29,993 bases of DNA. Source: JAICJR01 sp036494715. Lineage in GTDB: Bacteria; Actinomycetota; Thermoleophilia; Solirubrobacterales; Thermoleophilaceae. Made by a program: the position numbers and the translations under genes. A model generated the notes under the pieces. The model worked only from the letters and a program-made list of their open reading frames with translations. It ran no database searches and was not told the origin of the DNA. Of the stretch, positions 21,131 to 28,297 are shown in pieces (the stretch's first letter is position 1; each line of letters starts with the position of its first letter). Where the stretch lies: contig DASXNY010000067.1 in NCBI GenBank assembly GCA_036494715.1, positions 1 through 29,993 on the forward strand, written 5' to 3'.

Positions 21131-21332
21131 CGCCCGCCCGTTTATCTCGGGCGCCTTGCTCTGGTCCCGGTCGGGTCCCGTGCAGACGGTGTCGATTGGT
21201 GTGGCGCAGGCGGATCTATGGCACCCAAATCCTTCAGACGATCAGAAATCCCCGCTTCCGGCCGCTCCCTCATTGCTGGTTCGCGCTGGAGGCCCCACCC
21301 CGATGCCGAAGCCAGACGTCCGGCGCAGGCGC
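21131..21332. other. Convergent intergenic region, 202 bp
   Basis: No gene is visible. Directly after the DivIVA-like stop, GCGCCCG (21130-21136) and CGGGCGC (21148-21154) form a 7-bp stem with an 11-nt loop, a possible but T-poor terminator. The 13-mer GGCGCCTAGCGCC occurs at both ends of the region (21122-21134 and 21328-21340), each time over the stop codon of the flanking gene. Confidence 0.5.
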
Positions 21333-22127
21333 CTAGCGCCGCAGCCGGATCGGCAGGCGAAGGCCGCGCCGTGAGCCGTTCACCTGCGGCGCGGCGGGCA
21401 GCGGCTCGCCCTCGAGGATCGCGGCGGCGGCGTCGGTGACCATCCACTCGGCGTAGGCGGGGGAGACCTCGGACACCGCCTGCACGCCCAGCCGCAGCGA
21501 GGGCGGCCGGAAGCTCCCGGGCGAGTGAGAGTCGCTGGCCAGGTTGTGAGCGAGGCCCTCCCGCACGAGCTCGAGCGCCAGCGCCCGCGAGTGCGAGCCG
21601 CGCTTGCGGCTGGCCACCGACGGCAGCGTGATCTGGAGCAGCACGCCGCGCCGCGCGAGGTCCTTCAGCCGCTTCGGATCGCTGTGAAAGGTCGGGTTGC
21701 GCTCGGGGTGCGCGAGCAGGATGCGGTAGCCGCGCAGGGAGAGGTGGTAGATCAGCTCCTCGAAGTTCTCGGGGAGGATGCCGTAGGGGGTCTCGACGAG
21801 CAGGTCGCTGCCGCGCTGGCCGAACGAGGCGAGCCGGAGCTGCTCGTCGCTGGCCTTCTGCGCCCACACGAGGTCGACCTCGCCGCCGGGGGTGACCGTG
21901 GGCACCGCGCCGCCGTCGGCGAGGCGGTTGAGCTCCGCGCACGACTCGGCCACGTGTTCCACCTGGACGTCCGGGAAGTCGGAGCGCAGGTGCGGCGTGG
22001 CCGCCAGGACGGTCGTGCCCTGGCCCGCCGCGACGCGCATGAACTCGAGGCTCTCCTCGATCGTCGAGGGGCCGTCGTCGATGCCGGGCAGGACGTGCGA
22101 GTGCAGATCGATCATGACGCGAGCCAT
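21333..22127 (-). CDS. CpsB/YwqE-type PHP-fold tyrosine phosphatase
   Basis: A 264-aa protein. MIDLHSHVLPGIDDGPSTIE is the hallmark N-terminus of CpsB/CapC/YwqE phosphatases; further metal ligands are in AATPHLRSDFP, LLAHPERNP and LASDSHSPG. These Mn-dependent enzymes remove phosphate from tyrosine kinases that control capsule and exopolysaccharide export. Start ATG 22127 or the internal ATG 22115 (MIDLHSH) are both possible; neither has a clear Shine-Dalgarno. No kinase or capsule gene is adjacent, so the partner is elsewhere. Confidence 0.9.
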   Translation of the reverse strand: MARVMIDLHSHVLPGIDDGPSTIEESLEFMRVAAGQGTTVLAATPHLRSDFPDVQVEHVAESCAELNRLADGGAVPTVTPGGEVDLVWAQKASDEQLRLASFGQRGSDLLVETPYGILPENFEELIYHLSLRGYRILLAHPERNPTFHSDPKRLKDLARRGVLLQITLPSVASRKRGSHSRALALELVREGLAHNLASDSHSPGSFRPPSLRLGVQAVSEVSPAYAEWMVTDAAAAILEGEPLPAAPQVNGSRRGLRLPIRLRR

Positions 22128-22162
22128 TCTGCCGCACCGTGCCGGTCGTAACCTTGCAGCGC

Positions 22163-22300
22163 GTGCTCCGCAGGGTGCTCTACTGGCTGGCCGTTCTCGT
22201 CGTCTCGCTCGCGCTGCTCGTTCTGATCGTGCTGCTGATCGCGGGCCGCGACTCGTCGTCGATCGGCGCAGTGAGCTTCGCGAACACCACGATCCGGTGA
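22163..22300 (+). CDS. Possible small single-TM protein overlapping the sortase gene
   Basis: A 45-codon frame from GTG 22163: a short basic start (VLRRVLYW), then a hydrophobic helix (LAVLVVSLALLVLIVLLIAG) and a polar tail (RDSSSIGAVSFANTTIR). TAACCT (22149-22154) lies 8 nt before the GTG, giving the same leaderless layout as other genes here. The frame extends upstream to GTG 22139. It overlaps the 3' end of the convergent sortase gene by 121 nt. It may instead be a chance frame antisense to the non-conserved sortase tail; the GC-rich background makes such frames common, though a clean TM helix is less so. Confidence 0.4.
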   Translation: MLRRVLYWLAVLVVSLALLVLIVLLIAGRDSSSIGAVSFANTTIR

Positions 22301-22905
22301 GAAGCGCTGTAGAGCGGGTGGCAGGCGCTCAGCACGAGTCGCGGATAGCCGACGTCCTTCGTGACCCAGAGCGCGTCGGGGAGCACGACCCGCGTCTCCT
22401 GCACGCGGTAGGTGAAGTTTCCGTAGGGCATCTCGAGCACCACGGGGTCGCCTGGGTGCAGGTCGTTGATCGTCTTGAACGGGGCGAGGTAGGTTGTCCG
22501 GTGGCCGGCCACCGCCACCGTGCCCGGCTCGCCCGGCAGCGGCGTGCCGGGGTAGTGGCCGGGACCCTTGCGCAGGCTCGCAGCGTCGGTGCCCTGAACG
22601 ACCACGTATGAGCGGTGGAGCGTCGGCAGCCGGATGCGGCCGAGCGCGTGGCCGCTCCCCACGCGGCCCTGCTCGCGCCGCGCGAGCTGCAGGAGCCGGT
22701 CACGCTGCTCGTGCGCCAGCGCACGCTCGTCCGCGGCGCTCAGCTTGTCGAGCGTGCGCAGCTGCGTCTTCAGCCGGGTCTGCGAGCGGTGCGCGATCAG
22801 CGAGGAGATCGGCTCCTGCCACAGCAGCGTGATCGCCGCGTCTGCGATCAAGAGCAGCCCGCTCACGACCAGGACCGAGGCGATGAAGCGCCAGACGCCG
22901 CGCAT
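22180..22905 (-). CDS. Class E sortase
   Basis: A 241-aa protein from ATG 22905. The N-terminal TM anchor (about 5-25: WRFIASVLVVSGLLLIADAA) is followed by a helical stalk and the sortase barrel. Catalytic residues are visible: His in AVAGHRTTYLAPF, Cys in LVLSACHPLYS and Arg in SASHRIVVFAKL. The alanine before Cys in place of the more usual Thr-Thr/Thr-Ala context, and the ALWVTKDVGYP region, fit actinobacterial class E (or F) enzymes that attach LAXTG-type proteins or pilins to the wall. The C-terminal 25 residues after AKL look non-conserved and lie opposite the small TM frame. Confidence 0.88.
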   Translation of the reverse strand: MRGVWRFIASVLVVSGLLLIADAAITLLWQEPISSLIAHRSQTRLKTQLRTLDKLSAADERALAHEQRDRLLQLARREQGRVGSGHALGRIRLPTLHRSYVVVQGTDAASLRKGPGHYPGTPLPGEPGTVAVAGHRTTYLAPFKTINDLHPGDPVVLEMPYGNFTYRVQETRVVLPDALWVTKDVGYPRLVLSACHPLYSASHRIVVFAKLTAPIDDESRPAISSTIRTSSASETTRTASQ

Positions 22906-22930
22906 CTGTCGCGAGTGTATGTCGGAGTGG

Positions 22931-24742
22931 CTAGCTGTCGCCGATGCGCTCTTCGAGCGCCGCCATCTGCTCGCCGATCGCCTCGGGCAGGCGGTCGCCG
23001 AACTGGGCGAAGTGCTGGCGCATCTGCGGGATCTGCTCGCGCAGCTCGTCCGGGTCGACTGTGCGCAGCTCGCGCATCTCGTCGGCGCCGATGTCGAGGC
23101 CGCCGATGTCGATCCCGCCGTCCTCGGAGGGGACGAGCCCAAGCAGGGAGTCCTCGGCCTGGGCGCGGTCGTCGCAGCGGGCAAACATCCAGGCGAGCAC
23201 GCGGATGTTGTCGCCGAAGCCCGGCCAGATGAACTTGCCGTCGTCGTCCTTGCGGAACCAGTTGACGTAGAAGAGCCGCGGCAGCTTCGCGCCCCGGCGC
23301 TCCGGCAGCGTCAGCCAGTAGCCGAAGTAGTCGGCCATGTTGTAGCCGCAGAAGGGCAGCATGGCGAACGGGTCGAAGCGCAGCTCGCCGACCCTGCCGG
23401 CGGCGGCGGCGGTCTTCTCGGATGACATGCTGGCCCCGAGGAAGACGCCGTGGTCCCAGTCGCGCGCCTCGGTGACGAGCGGCACGACGCTCGAGCGGCG
23501 GCCGCCGAACATGATCGCGTCGATGGGAACGCCCGCCGGGTCCTCCCACTCGGCCGCCATCGAGGGCGCCTGTGCGGCCGCGACGGTGAAGCGCGCGTTG
23601 GGGTGGGCGGCCGGCGCGTCGGCGTCGGGCGTCCAATCGTTGCCGCGCCAGTCGATCGCGTGCGCGGGCGGCTCCTGGGTGAGGCCCTCCCACCACACGT
23701 CGCCGTCGTCGGTGAGCGCGCAGTTGGTGAAGATCGTGTCGCGCTCGAGCGTCTTCACCGCGTTCGGGTTCGTGTCCGGCCCGGTGCCCGGGGCGACGCC
23801 GAAGAAGCCCGCCTCGGGGTTGATCGCGTAGAGCCGGCCGTCGTCGCCGAAGCGCATCCAGGCGATGTCATCGCCCACCGTCTCGACCTTCCAGCCCTCG
23901 AGCTTCGGCACCATCATCGAGAGATTGGTCTTGCCGCAGGCCGAGGGGAACGCGCCCGCCATGTACTTGGTCTCGCCCTCCGGCGAGGTGAGCTTGAGGA
24001 TCAGCATGTGCTCGGCGAGCCAGCCCTCGTCGCGCGCCATCACTGAGGCGATGCGCAGCGCCAGGCACTTCTTGCCGAGCAGCGCGTTGCCGCCGTAGCC
24101 CGAGCCGAACGACCAGATCTCGCGCGTGGCGGTGAAGTGGACGATGTACTTGTTGTCCGCGTTGCACGGCCACGGCACGTCCTCGGCGCCCTCTTCGAGC
24201 GGCGCGCCGACCGAATGCAGGCAGGGCACGAAGTGGCCGTCGTCGCCGAGTGCGTCGAGCGCCTCCGCGCCCATGCGCGCCATCAGCTTCATGCTCACCG
24301 CCACGTACGCGGAGTCCGTGAGCTGCACGCCGATCTGGGCCACCGGCGCTCCGATCGGCCCCATCGAGAACGGCACGACATACATCGTGCGGCCGCGCAT
24401 GCAGCCGCGAAAGAGGTCCGTCAGCAGCTCCCGCATCTCGTCGGGGTCGCGCCAGTTGTTGTTCGGACCTGCCTCGATCTCGGTGGGCGCGCAGATGAAC
24501 GTACGGTCCTCCACGCGCGCGACATCCCCGGGATCGGAGCGCGCCAGATATGAGCCAGGGCGCTTCTCCTCATTCAGTCGCGTGAACGTGCCCGCGTCGA
24601 CGAGCTGCTGACACAGCCGGTCGTACTCCTCGTCCGAACCGTCGCACCAATGCACCTCTGCAGGCTCGGTAAGGGCTACCACCTCTCCGACCCAGTCGAG
24701 CAGTTCTTGGTTTTTCGTCGGCGAGGTGGCAGTGTCAGGCAC
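22931..24742 (-). CDS. pckG: Phosphoenolpyruvate carboxykinase (GTP)
   Basis: A 603-aa protein; GTG 24742 (GAAGGAG 11 nt upstream) gives the family N-terminus (PDTATSPTKNQELLDWVGEV). An upstream in-frame ATG would include the operator in the coding region and is rejected. The GTP-enzyme P-loop FPSACGKTN lies at about 265-273, with REIWSFGSGYGGNALLGKKC before it and the metal/oxaloacetate residues around VGDDIAWMRFGDDGR. PMGPIGAP-type and RSDPGDVARVEDRT motifs are present. It converts oxaloacetate and GTP to PEP and CO2, the first step of gluconeogenesis. The palindrome at 24770-24787 is 28 nt upstream of the start. Confidence 0.96.
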   Translation of the reverse strand: MPDTATSPTKNQELLDWVGEVVALTEPAEVHWCDGSDEEYDRLCQQLVDAGTFTRLNEEKRPGSYLARSDPGDVARVEDRTFICAPTEIEAGPNNNWRDPDEMRELLTDLFRGCMRGRTMYVVPFSMGPIGAPVAQIGVQLTDSAYVAVSMKLMARMGAEALDALGDDGHFVPCLHSVGAPLEEGAEDVPWPCNADNKYIVHFTATREIWSFGSGYGGNALLGKKCLALRIASVMARDEGWLAEHMLILKLTSPEGETKYMAGAFPSACGKTNLSMMVPKLEGWKVETVGDDIAWMRFGDDGRLYAINPEAGFFGVAPGTGPDTNPNAVKTLERDTIFTNCALTDDGDVWWEGLTQEPPAHAIDWRGNDWTPDADAPAAHPNARFTVAAAQAPSMAAEWEDPAGVPIDAIMFGGRRSSVVPLVTEARDWDHGVFLGASMSSEKTAAAAGRVGELRFDPFAMLPFCGYNMADYFGYWLTLPERRGAKLPRLFYVNWFRKDDDGKFIWPGFGDNIRVLAWMFARCDDRAQAEDSLLGLVPSEDGGIDIGGLDIGADEMRELRTVDPDELREQIPQMRQHFAQFGDRLPEAIGEQMAALEERIGDS

Positions 24743-24769
24743 GGTCGGTTCTACTCCTTCGAGGTTGCT

Positions 24770-24787
24770 GTTGACTGGAGAGTCAAC
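24770..24787 (-). promoter_or_regulatory. Operator-like palindrome GTTGACT-N4-AGTCAAC (site 3)
   Basis: GTTGACTGGAGAGTCAAC is a perfect 7+7 inverted repeat with centre GGAG. It lies 27 nt upstream of the pckG GTG and about 100 nt upstream of the divergent sigma factor. Only the 4-nt centre differs from site 2. No clear -10 could be placed for pckG; the operator probably overlaps it. Confidence 0.8.
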
Positions 24788-24888
24788 CATGAATTGTCTG
24801 GCAAATGCTCCGGTGAGCAGAGGACGCCCAGACCCAGATCCTAGGGTGCCCGGCTCACATTTCCACCATGCGTAGCGTTTCTTAGACA

Positions 24889-25353
24889 GTGAGCCTGCCT
24901 CCATTTCAAGCGTTCCTCGACGCCCAACGGGAGACCGTTTTCCGCTACCTGGTGGCGATGATCGGGCCCGACGACGCCGAGGATGTCTTCCAGGAGACGT
25001 TCATCTCGGCACTGCGCGCCTACCCGCGCCTGAAGCCGAATTCGAACCTGCGCGCGTGGGCGCTGACGATCGCCCATCGCAAGGCGATCGACTCGATCCG
25101 GGCGCGCAACCGGAGGGCACTGCCGGTGGCGGACGTGCCGGAGACGGCGGTTCACGACGGACGCCCCTCGCACGGCGGGGACGTGTGGGCCGCGGCACGC
25201 GACCTGCCCGCCTCGCAACGGGAGGCGCTGCTCTACCGCTTCGCGGCGGACCTGCCCTATAGCGACGTGGCCGAGGCACTGGGCACGAGCGAGGACGCGG
25301 CGCGGCAGCGGGTGAGTGAGGGGATTCGGCAATTGAGAAAGGCATTCGTATGA
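24889..25353 (+). CDS. ECF-like RNA polymerase sigma factor
   Basis: A 154-aa protein from GTG 24889. Sigma region 2 covers about 8-68 (FRYLVAMIGPDDAEDVFQET, then NLRAWALTIAHRKAIDSIRA) and region 4 about 105-150 (LPASQREALLYRFAADLPYS, DVAEALGTSEDAARQRVSEG). A TAGCGT hexamer (24873-24878) lies 10 nt before the GTG and no Shine-Dalgarno is seen, suggesting a leaderless mRNA. There is no anti-sigma gene beside it. Instead its stop codon overlaps the start of an alkyltransferase gene (ATGA), so its regulon may include DNA-alkylation repair (inference). Confidence 0.9.
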   Translation: MSLPPFQAFLDAQRETVFRYLVAMIGPDDAEDVFQETFISALRAYPRLKPNSNLRAWALTIAHRKAIDSIRARNRRALPVADVPETAVHDGRPSHGGDVWAAARDLPASQREALLYRFAADLPYSDVAEALGTSEDAARQRVSEGIRQLRKAFV

Positions 25354-25955
25354 GGGACATCGAGAAGGAACTCGGCTCCGGCCTACCGGCGGACGCCTCG
25401 CGCGCCCTGGCGGAGCGCTTCGAGGCGCGCGCGGCGGAGGAGGGCCTGCTCGACGTGGCGTACGCGCTCGTCGACTCGCCGGTGGGGCCGCTGATGGTCG
25501 CGTCCACCAAGCGGGGCCTCGTGGAGCTGAGCTTCGACGGGGACACACAGCTCGACGACCTGCTCGGGCGCCTGGCCAGCCGGCTCTCGCCGCGGGTGCT
25601 CGAGGCGCCGGCGCGGCTCGACTCGGTGCGGCGCGAGCTCGACGAGTACTTCGAGGGCAGGCGGCTCGAGTTCGACCTGCCGCTCGACTGGAGCCTCACG
25701 CACGGCTTCACCCAGCGCGTGCTGCGCGCGACGGCGAAGGTGCCCTACGGCCAGGTGAGCAGCTACCGGCAGATGGCCACGAAGGCCGGCAACGAGCGCG
25801 CCGTGCGCGCGGCCGGGAATGCGCTCGGCGCCAACCCGATCCCGATCGTCGTGCCCTGCCACCGCATCCTGCGCACGGGCGGCGCGCTCGGCGGCTACGG
25901 CGGCGGGCCGGAGCGCAAGGAGTTCCTGCTGAAGCTCGAGGGCGCGCTCGAGTAG
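25350..25955 (+). CDS. ogt: Methylated-DNA-protein-cysteine methyltransferase with N-terminal extension
   Basis: A 201-aa protein. The alkyl-acceptor Cys170 is in IPIVVPCHRIL, preceded by the DNA-binding helix VPYGQVSSYRQMATKAGNER and the Asn/Arg residues AVRAAGNALGANP. It removes O6-alkyl groups from guanine by irreversible transfer to the cysteine. The first 35 or so residues (RDIEKELGSGLPADASRALA, then ERFEARAAEE) are a charged helical extension not needed for the standard fold. Overlap with the sigma gene makes production of the two proteins coupled. Confidence 0.93.
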   Translation: MRDIEKELGSGLPADASRALAERFEARAAEEGLLDVAYALVDSPVGPLMVASTKRGLVELSFDGDTQLDDLLGRLASRLSPRVLEAPARLDSVRRELDEYFEGRRLEFDLPLDWSLTHGFTQRVLRATAKVPYGQVSSYRQMATKAGNERAVRAAGNALGANPIPIVVPCHRILRTGGALGGYGGGPERKEFLLKLEGALE

Positions 25956-26564
25956 CTAGTGCTGGCCGTCTGAGCCGGTCGCCGCGGCGGGCGGCCGCGA
26001 CTCCTCGGCGAGCGAGGTGATCGCCAGGTCACCCCGGGCGGCGTCCTCGAGGACCTCGGCGGCCTCCTCGGCGGAGCGCGCGTAGAGCTCCACGAGCATG
26101 TGGATCACGATCTGGTCGCCCTCGTGCTTGTGGAAGCGCACGTGGGTGAAGAACTCGCGCGTGCCGTGGTCGCCGAAGGCGCCGAACGCGAGCGAGTCCG
26201 CGGCGTCCGGTCCCGAGCAGCTCTCGACCTGCTCGCCGTCGACCGCGACGGTGCAGGAGGCGACCCACGGCGTGCCCGCCACCATGCGCTCCCAGCGGTC
26301 CTCGACCGCCTCGATGCGGCTCACGCGCCGGCCGTTCTCCTCGTAGAAAGTGAGGTTGAGGTGCGGCTGGTCGTGGAGGCAGTCGAGGCACTGGACAACG
26401 GCCTCCTGCACCTCCTCGACCGGATCGACCGCCTCGGCCGTCTCCGGATCGACCTTGAGCACGCCCTCGTAATGAACCTGCACCTCGAGGTTCTGGGACC
26501 AGCAGCGGTAGCACCGCAGCCAGCTCGAAGCTGTGCCTATCGAGTCCCTAGCTGAGCCTTCCAT
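25956..26564 (-). CDS. Hypothetical protein with N-terminal zinc ribbon
   Basis: A 202-aa protein from ATG 26564, with GGAG 4 nt upstream. Two CxxC pairs, LRCYRCWS (Cys18, Cys21) and VQCLDCLHD (near 56-59), form a probable zinc ribbon split by an acidic beta segment (EGVLKVDPETAEAVDPVEEV). The rest alternates beta strands and a C-terminal helix (HMLVELYARSAEEAAEVLED). A CATAAT -10-like hexamer sits just upstream of the ribosome-binding site. I do not recognise the family. Its stop codon abuts that of the convergent ogt gene. Confidence 0.78.
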   Translation of the reverse strand: MEGSARDSIGTASSWLRCYRCWSQNLEVQVHYEGVLKVDPETAEAVDPVEEVQEAVVQCLDCLHDQPHLNLTFYEENGRRVSRIEAVEDRWERMVAGTPWVASCTVAVDGEQVESCSGPDAADSLAFGAFGDHGTREFFTHVRFHKHEGDQIVIHMLVELYARSAEEAAEVLEDAARGDLAITSLAEESRPPAAATGSDGQH

Positions 26565-26645
26565 ATCTCCAATTATGCTCCGTGGCCTGATTGCCGCCAT
26601 GCGGCATCACCTGCTTACCCGGAACGGTAGACACATGCGCTGCCG

Positions 26646-27644
26646 CTAGGCGAGGCCCGCAAGGGTCTTCAGCGTGCCGTCGAAGTCCGTTTTGGGGATG
26701 CCGCCGAGGCAGGGCGAGGTGGCCCCAGCGTCCATGTAGCGCCGCACCGCCTGCTCTGCCTCCGACGCGCTGCCGATCGCGGCGAGCTGCTCGAGGAAGC
26801 GGTCCGAGATCGCCGCCACGGCGGCCTCGGTGTCGCCGCGCTGCATGCCCTCGTCGAAGCCCGCGATGTCGTCGCCGTAGCCGGAGCGCTCGATCATCTT
26901 GCGGTAGAAGGGCAGCGAGAAGTAGGGGATCAGCTCGCCGCGCAGGGAGGTGCGGGCGCCGTCCGGGTCCTCGGTGACGGCGGACGGCACGGCGGCGACG
27001 ACGTCGAAGCCGGCGAGTGTCTTGCCCGCGCGCTCGCGTCCCTTCGTCACCTCGGGCACGACCACTTCGCGGATGTACGCCGGGTTGCAGAGCCACAGCA
27101 TCACGCCGTCCCCGATCTCGCCCGCGAGGCGCAGCATGGCGGGCGAGAGCCCGGCGAGGTAGATGGGCAGGTCGGGGCGGGGCTCGTAGCCCATGAAGCG
27201 GAAGCGGGTGGGGAAGCGCTCGTTGTCCGCCGGCGGGTCCTCGCCGCGCAGCATGGCGCGGACGGCGGTGGCGTACTCGCGCATCTCCGTCACCGGCTTG
27301 CCGATCGTCGAGCCGAACCAGTTCTCCACCGTCACCTGGTGGGCCACTCCGAGCCCGAGCACCATGCGGCCGCCGGACAGCTCGTCGATGGTCGCCGCGG
27401 CCTGCGCCGTGGCCACCGGCGTGCGCGAATAGATCGGCAGCACGCCCGTGCCGAGCTTGATGCGCTGGGTGCGCGTGGCGTAGGCGGCGAGCACGGTTAG
27501 CGAGTCGCGCCCCGCGATGTGGGTGGTGTAGACGGACTCGTAACCGAGTCCCTCGGCGCGCTCGACGCGCTGTTGGGCGGTCTCGAGCGACCGGCCGGCT
27601 GAGATGAAGGTCCCGACACCCACGCGGTGTGGCAGCATAGCCAC
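26646..27644 (-). CDS. LLM-class F420-dependent oxidoreductase
   Basis: A 332-aa luciferase-like TIM barrel of usual length. VGVGTFISAGRSLETAQQRV, GLGYESVYTTHIAGRDSLTV, IKLGTGVLPIYSRTPVATAQ, TIDELSGGRMVLGLGVAH and DLPIYLAGLSPAMLRLAGEI follow the F420-dependent LLM pattern. It uses F420 to oxidise or reduce an unknown substrate in the cytoplasm. Start ATG 27644 (or 27638). It is divergent from the MobA-like gene, with only 18 nt between start codons. Confidence 0.92.
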   Translation of the reverse strand: MAMLPHRVGVGTFISAGRSLETAQQRVERAEGLGYESVYTTHIAGRDSLTVLAAYATRTQRIKLGTGVLPIYSRTPVATAQAAATIDELSGGRMVLGLGVAHQVTVENWFGSTIGKPVTEMREYATAVRAMLRGEDPPADNERFPTRFRFMGYEPRPDLPIYLAGLSPAMLRLAGEIGDGVMLWLCNPAYIREVVVPEVTKGRERAGKTLAGFDVVAAVPSAVTEDPDGARTSLRGELIPYFSLPFYRKMIERSGYGDDIAGFDEGMQRGDTEAAVAAISDRFLEQLAAIGSASEAEQAVRRYMDAGATSPCLGGIPKTDFDGTLKTLAGLA

Positions 27645-27662
27645 GGTGGCACGGAGAAGCCC

Positions 27663-28223
27663 GTGATAGGCGCGGTGCTGGCCGGAGGGAAAGGGACGCG
27701 CTTCGGAACCCGCAGCAAGCCGGCAACGATGCTGGCGGGGCGCCCGCTCATCTCATACCCGGTGGCGGCGCTGCGCGAGGTGTGCGAGCGCGTGGCCGTG
27801 GTGTGCAAGCGCGGCACGCAGTTGCCGGAGCTCGAAGGCACCGAGCGCTGGGACGAGCCGGACGAGCCGCGCCACCCGCTCACGGGCATCGTGCACGCGC
27901 TGGAGCAGGCGGACGGGGACGCGGTGCTGGTGTGCGCCGCCGACATGCCCTTCGTGACCGCCGACGCCTGCCGCACGCTCATCGAAGCCCCACACAAGGC
28001 GGTCGCGGTCGTCGCGGCGGCCGAGGGCGTCCTGCAGCCGACCTTCGGTATCTACGCCCCCCAGGCCCTGGACACGCTCAAGGCCGCACCAGCGGACGCC
28101 CGATTGACGGCGACTGTGGAGGAACTGAACCCAACTCGCGTCGCCTTCCCGATGAAGCTCGTCCAGAGCATCAACACGCCGGAGGAACTGGACGAGGCCG
28201 AAAAAGAAAGGGCCGGCGCCTGA
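27663..28223 (+). CDS. MobA/MocA-like molybdopterin nucleotidyltransferase
   Basis: A 186-aa protein; GTG 27663 with GGAG 6 nt upstream gives VIGAVLAGGKGTRFGTRSKP, the family N-terminus with the NTP-binding signature. VLVCAADMPFVTADACRTLI carries the metal-binding Asp. MobA adds GMP and MocA adds CMP to molybdopterin. The CO dehydrogenase in this window needs the cytosine form, so a MocA-like role is attractive, but the sequence alone does not separate the two and other NTP-transferase substrates remain possible. The stop codon lies in the loop of the terminator hairpin at 28205-28239. Confidence 0.8.
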   Translation: MIGAVLAGGKGTRFGTRSKPATMLAGRPLISYPVAALREVCERVAVVCKRGTQLPELEGTERWDEPDEPRHPLTGIVHALEQADGDAVLVCAADMPFVTADACRTLIEAPHKAVAVVAAAEGVLQPTFGIYAPQALDTLKAAPADARLTATVEELNPTRVAFPMKLVQSINTPEELDEAEKERAGA

Positions 28224-28239
28224 AGCGCCGGCCCTTTCT
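28201..28239 (-). terminator. Strong bidirectional terminator between flagellin and MobA-like genes
   Basis: A perfect 15-bp stem, AGAAAGGGCCGGCGC (28205-28219) with GCGCCGGCCCTTTCT (28225-28239) and a CTGAA loop. On the minus strand the stem is followed by further T residues (TTTCTTTTTC across the base), which makes a classic Rho-independent terminator for the flagellin mRNA. In the plus direction it ends MobA-like transcription less obviously; the MobA-like TGA stop is inside the loop. Confidence 0.85.
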
Positions 28240-28272
28240 GCGGACTGCGGACTGCGGACTGCGGACTGCGGA
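28238..28272 (+). repeat. Heptamer tandem repeat, CTGCGGA x5 (perfect)
   Basis: Five exact copies of CTGCGGA in tandem (28238, 28245, 28252, 28259, 28266), filling the space between the terminator stem and the flagellin stop hairpin. On the flagellin mRNA it forms (TCCGCAG)5 in the 3' untranslated region. The same unit occurs in coxE at 8091-8118. Confidence 0.92.
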
Positions 28273-28273
28273 C

Positions 28274-28297
28274 GCTTACCCTCGCAAGAGGGTAAGC
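28274..28297 (-). repeat. Hairpin over the flagellin stop codon
   Basis: GCTTACCCTC (28274-28283), GCAA, GAGGGTAAGC (28288-28297): a perfect 10-bp inverted repeat with a 4-nt loop. It covers the last four codons (LLRG) and the TAA stop of the flagellin gene. In the mRNA the loop is UUGC. It could protect the 3' end or affect termination. Confidence 0.75.

Noticed and set aside
21122..21340. Paired 13-mer GGCGCCTAGCGCC as a repeat element
   Set aside because: Each copy spans a TAG stop in GC-rich coding sequence and the element is short; chance is a reasonable explanation with only two copies.
24743..24904. Upstream extension of pckG to an ATG at 24904
   Set aside because: The extension would translate the palindromic operator and the GAAGGAG site and has no family similarity; GTG 24742 gives the normal N-terminus.
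26590..26604. TGCCGC-CAT-GCGGCA hairpin as a terminator for the LLM gene
   Set aside because: Short stem, 3-nt loop and no following T-run; not enough to call a terminator.
28238..28272. CRISPR array or attachment site
   Set aside because: Units are 7 bp and contiguous without spacers, no cas gene or integrase is near, and similar heptamers occur at five other places.
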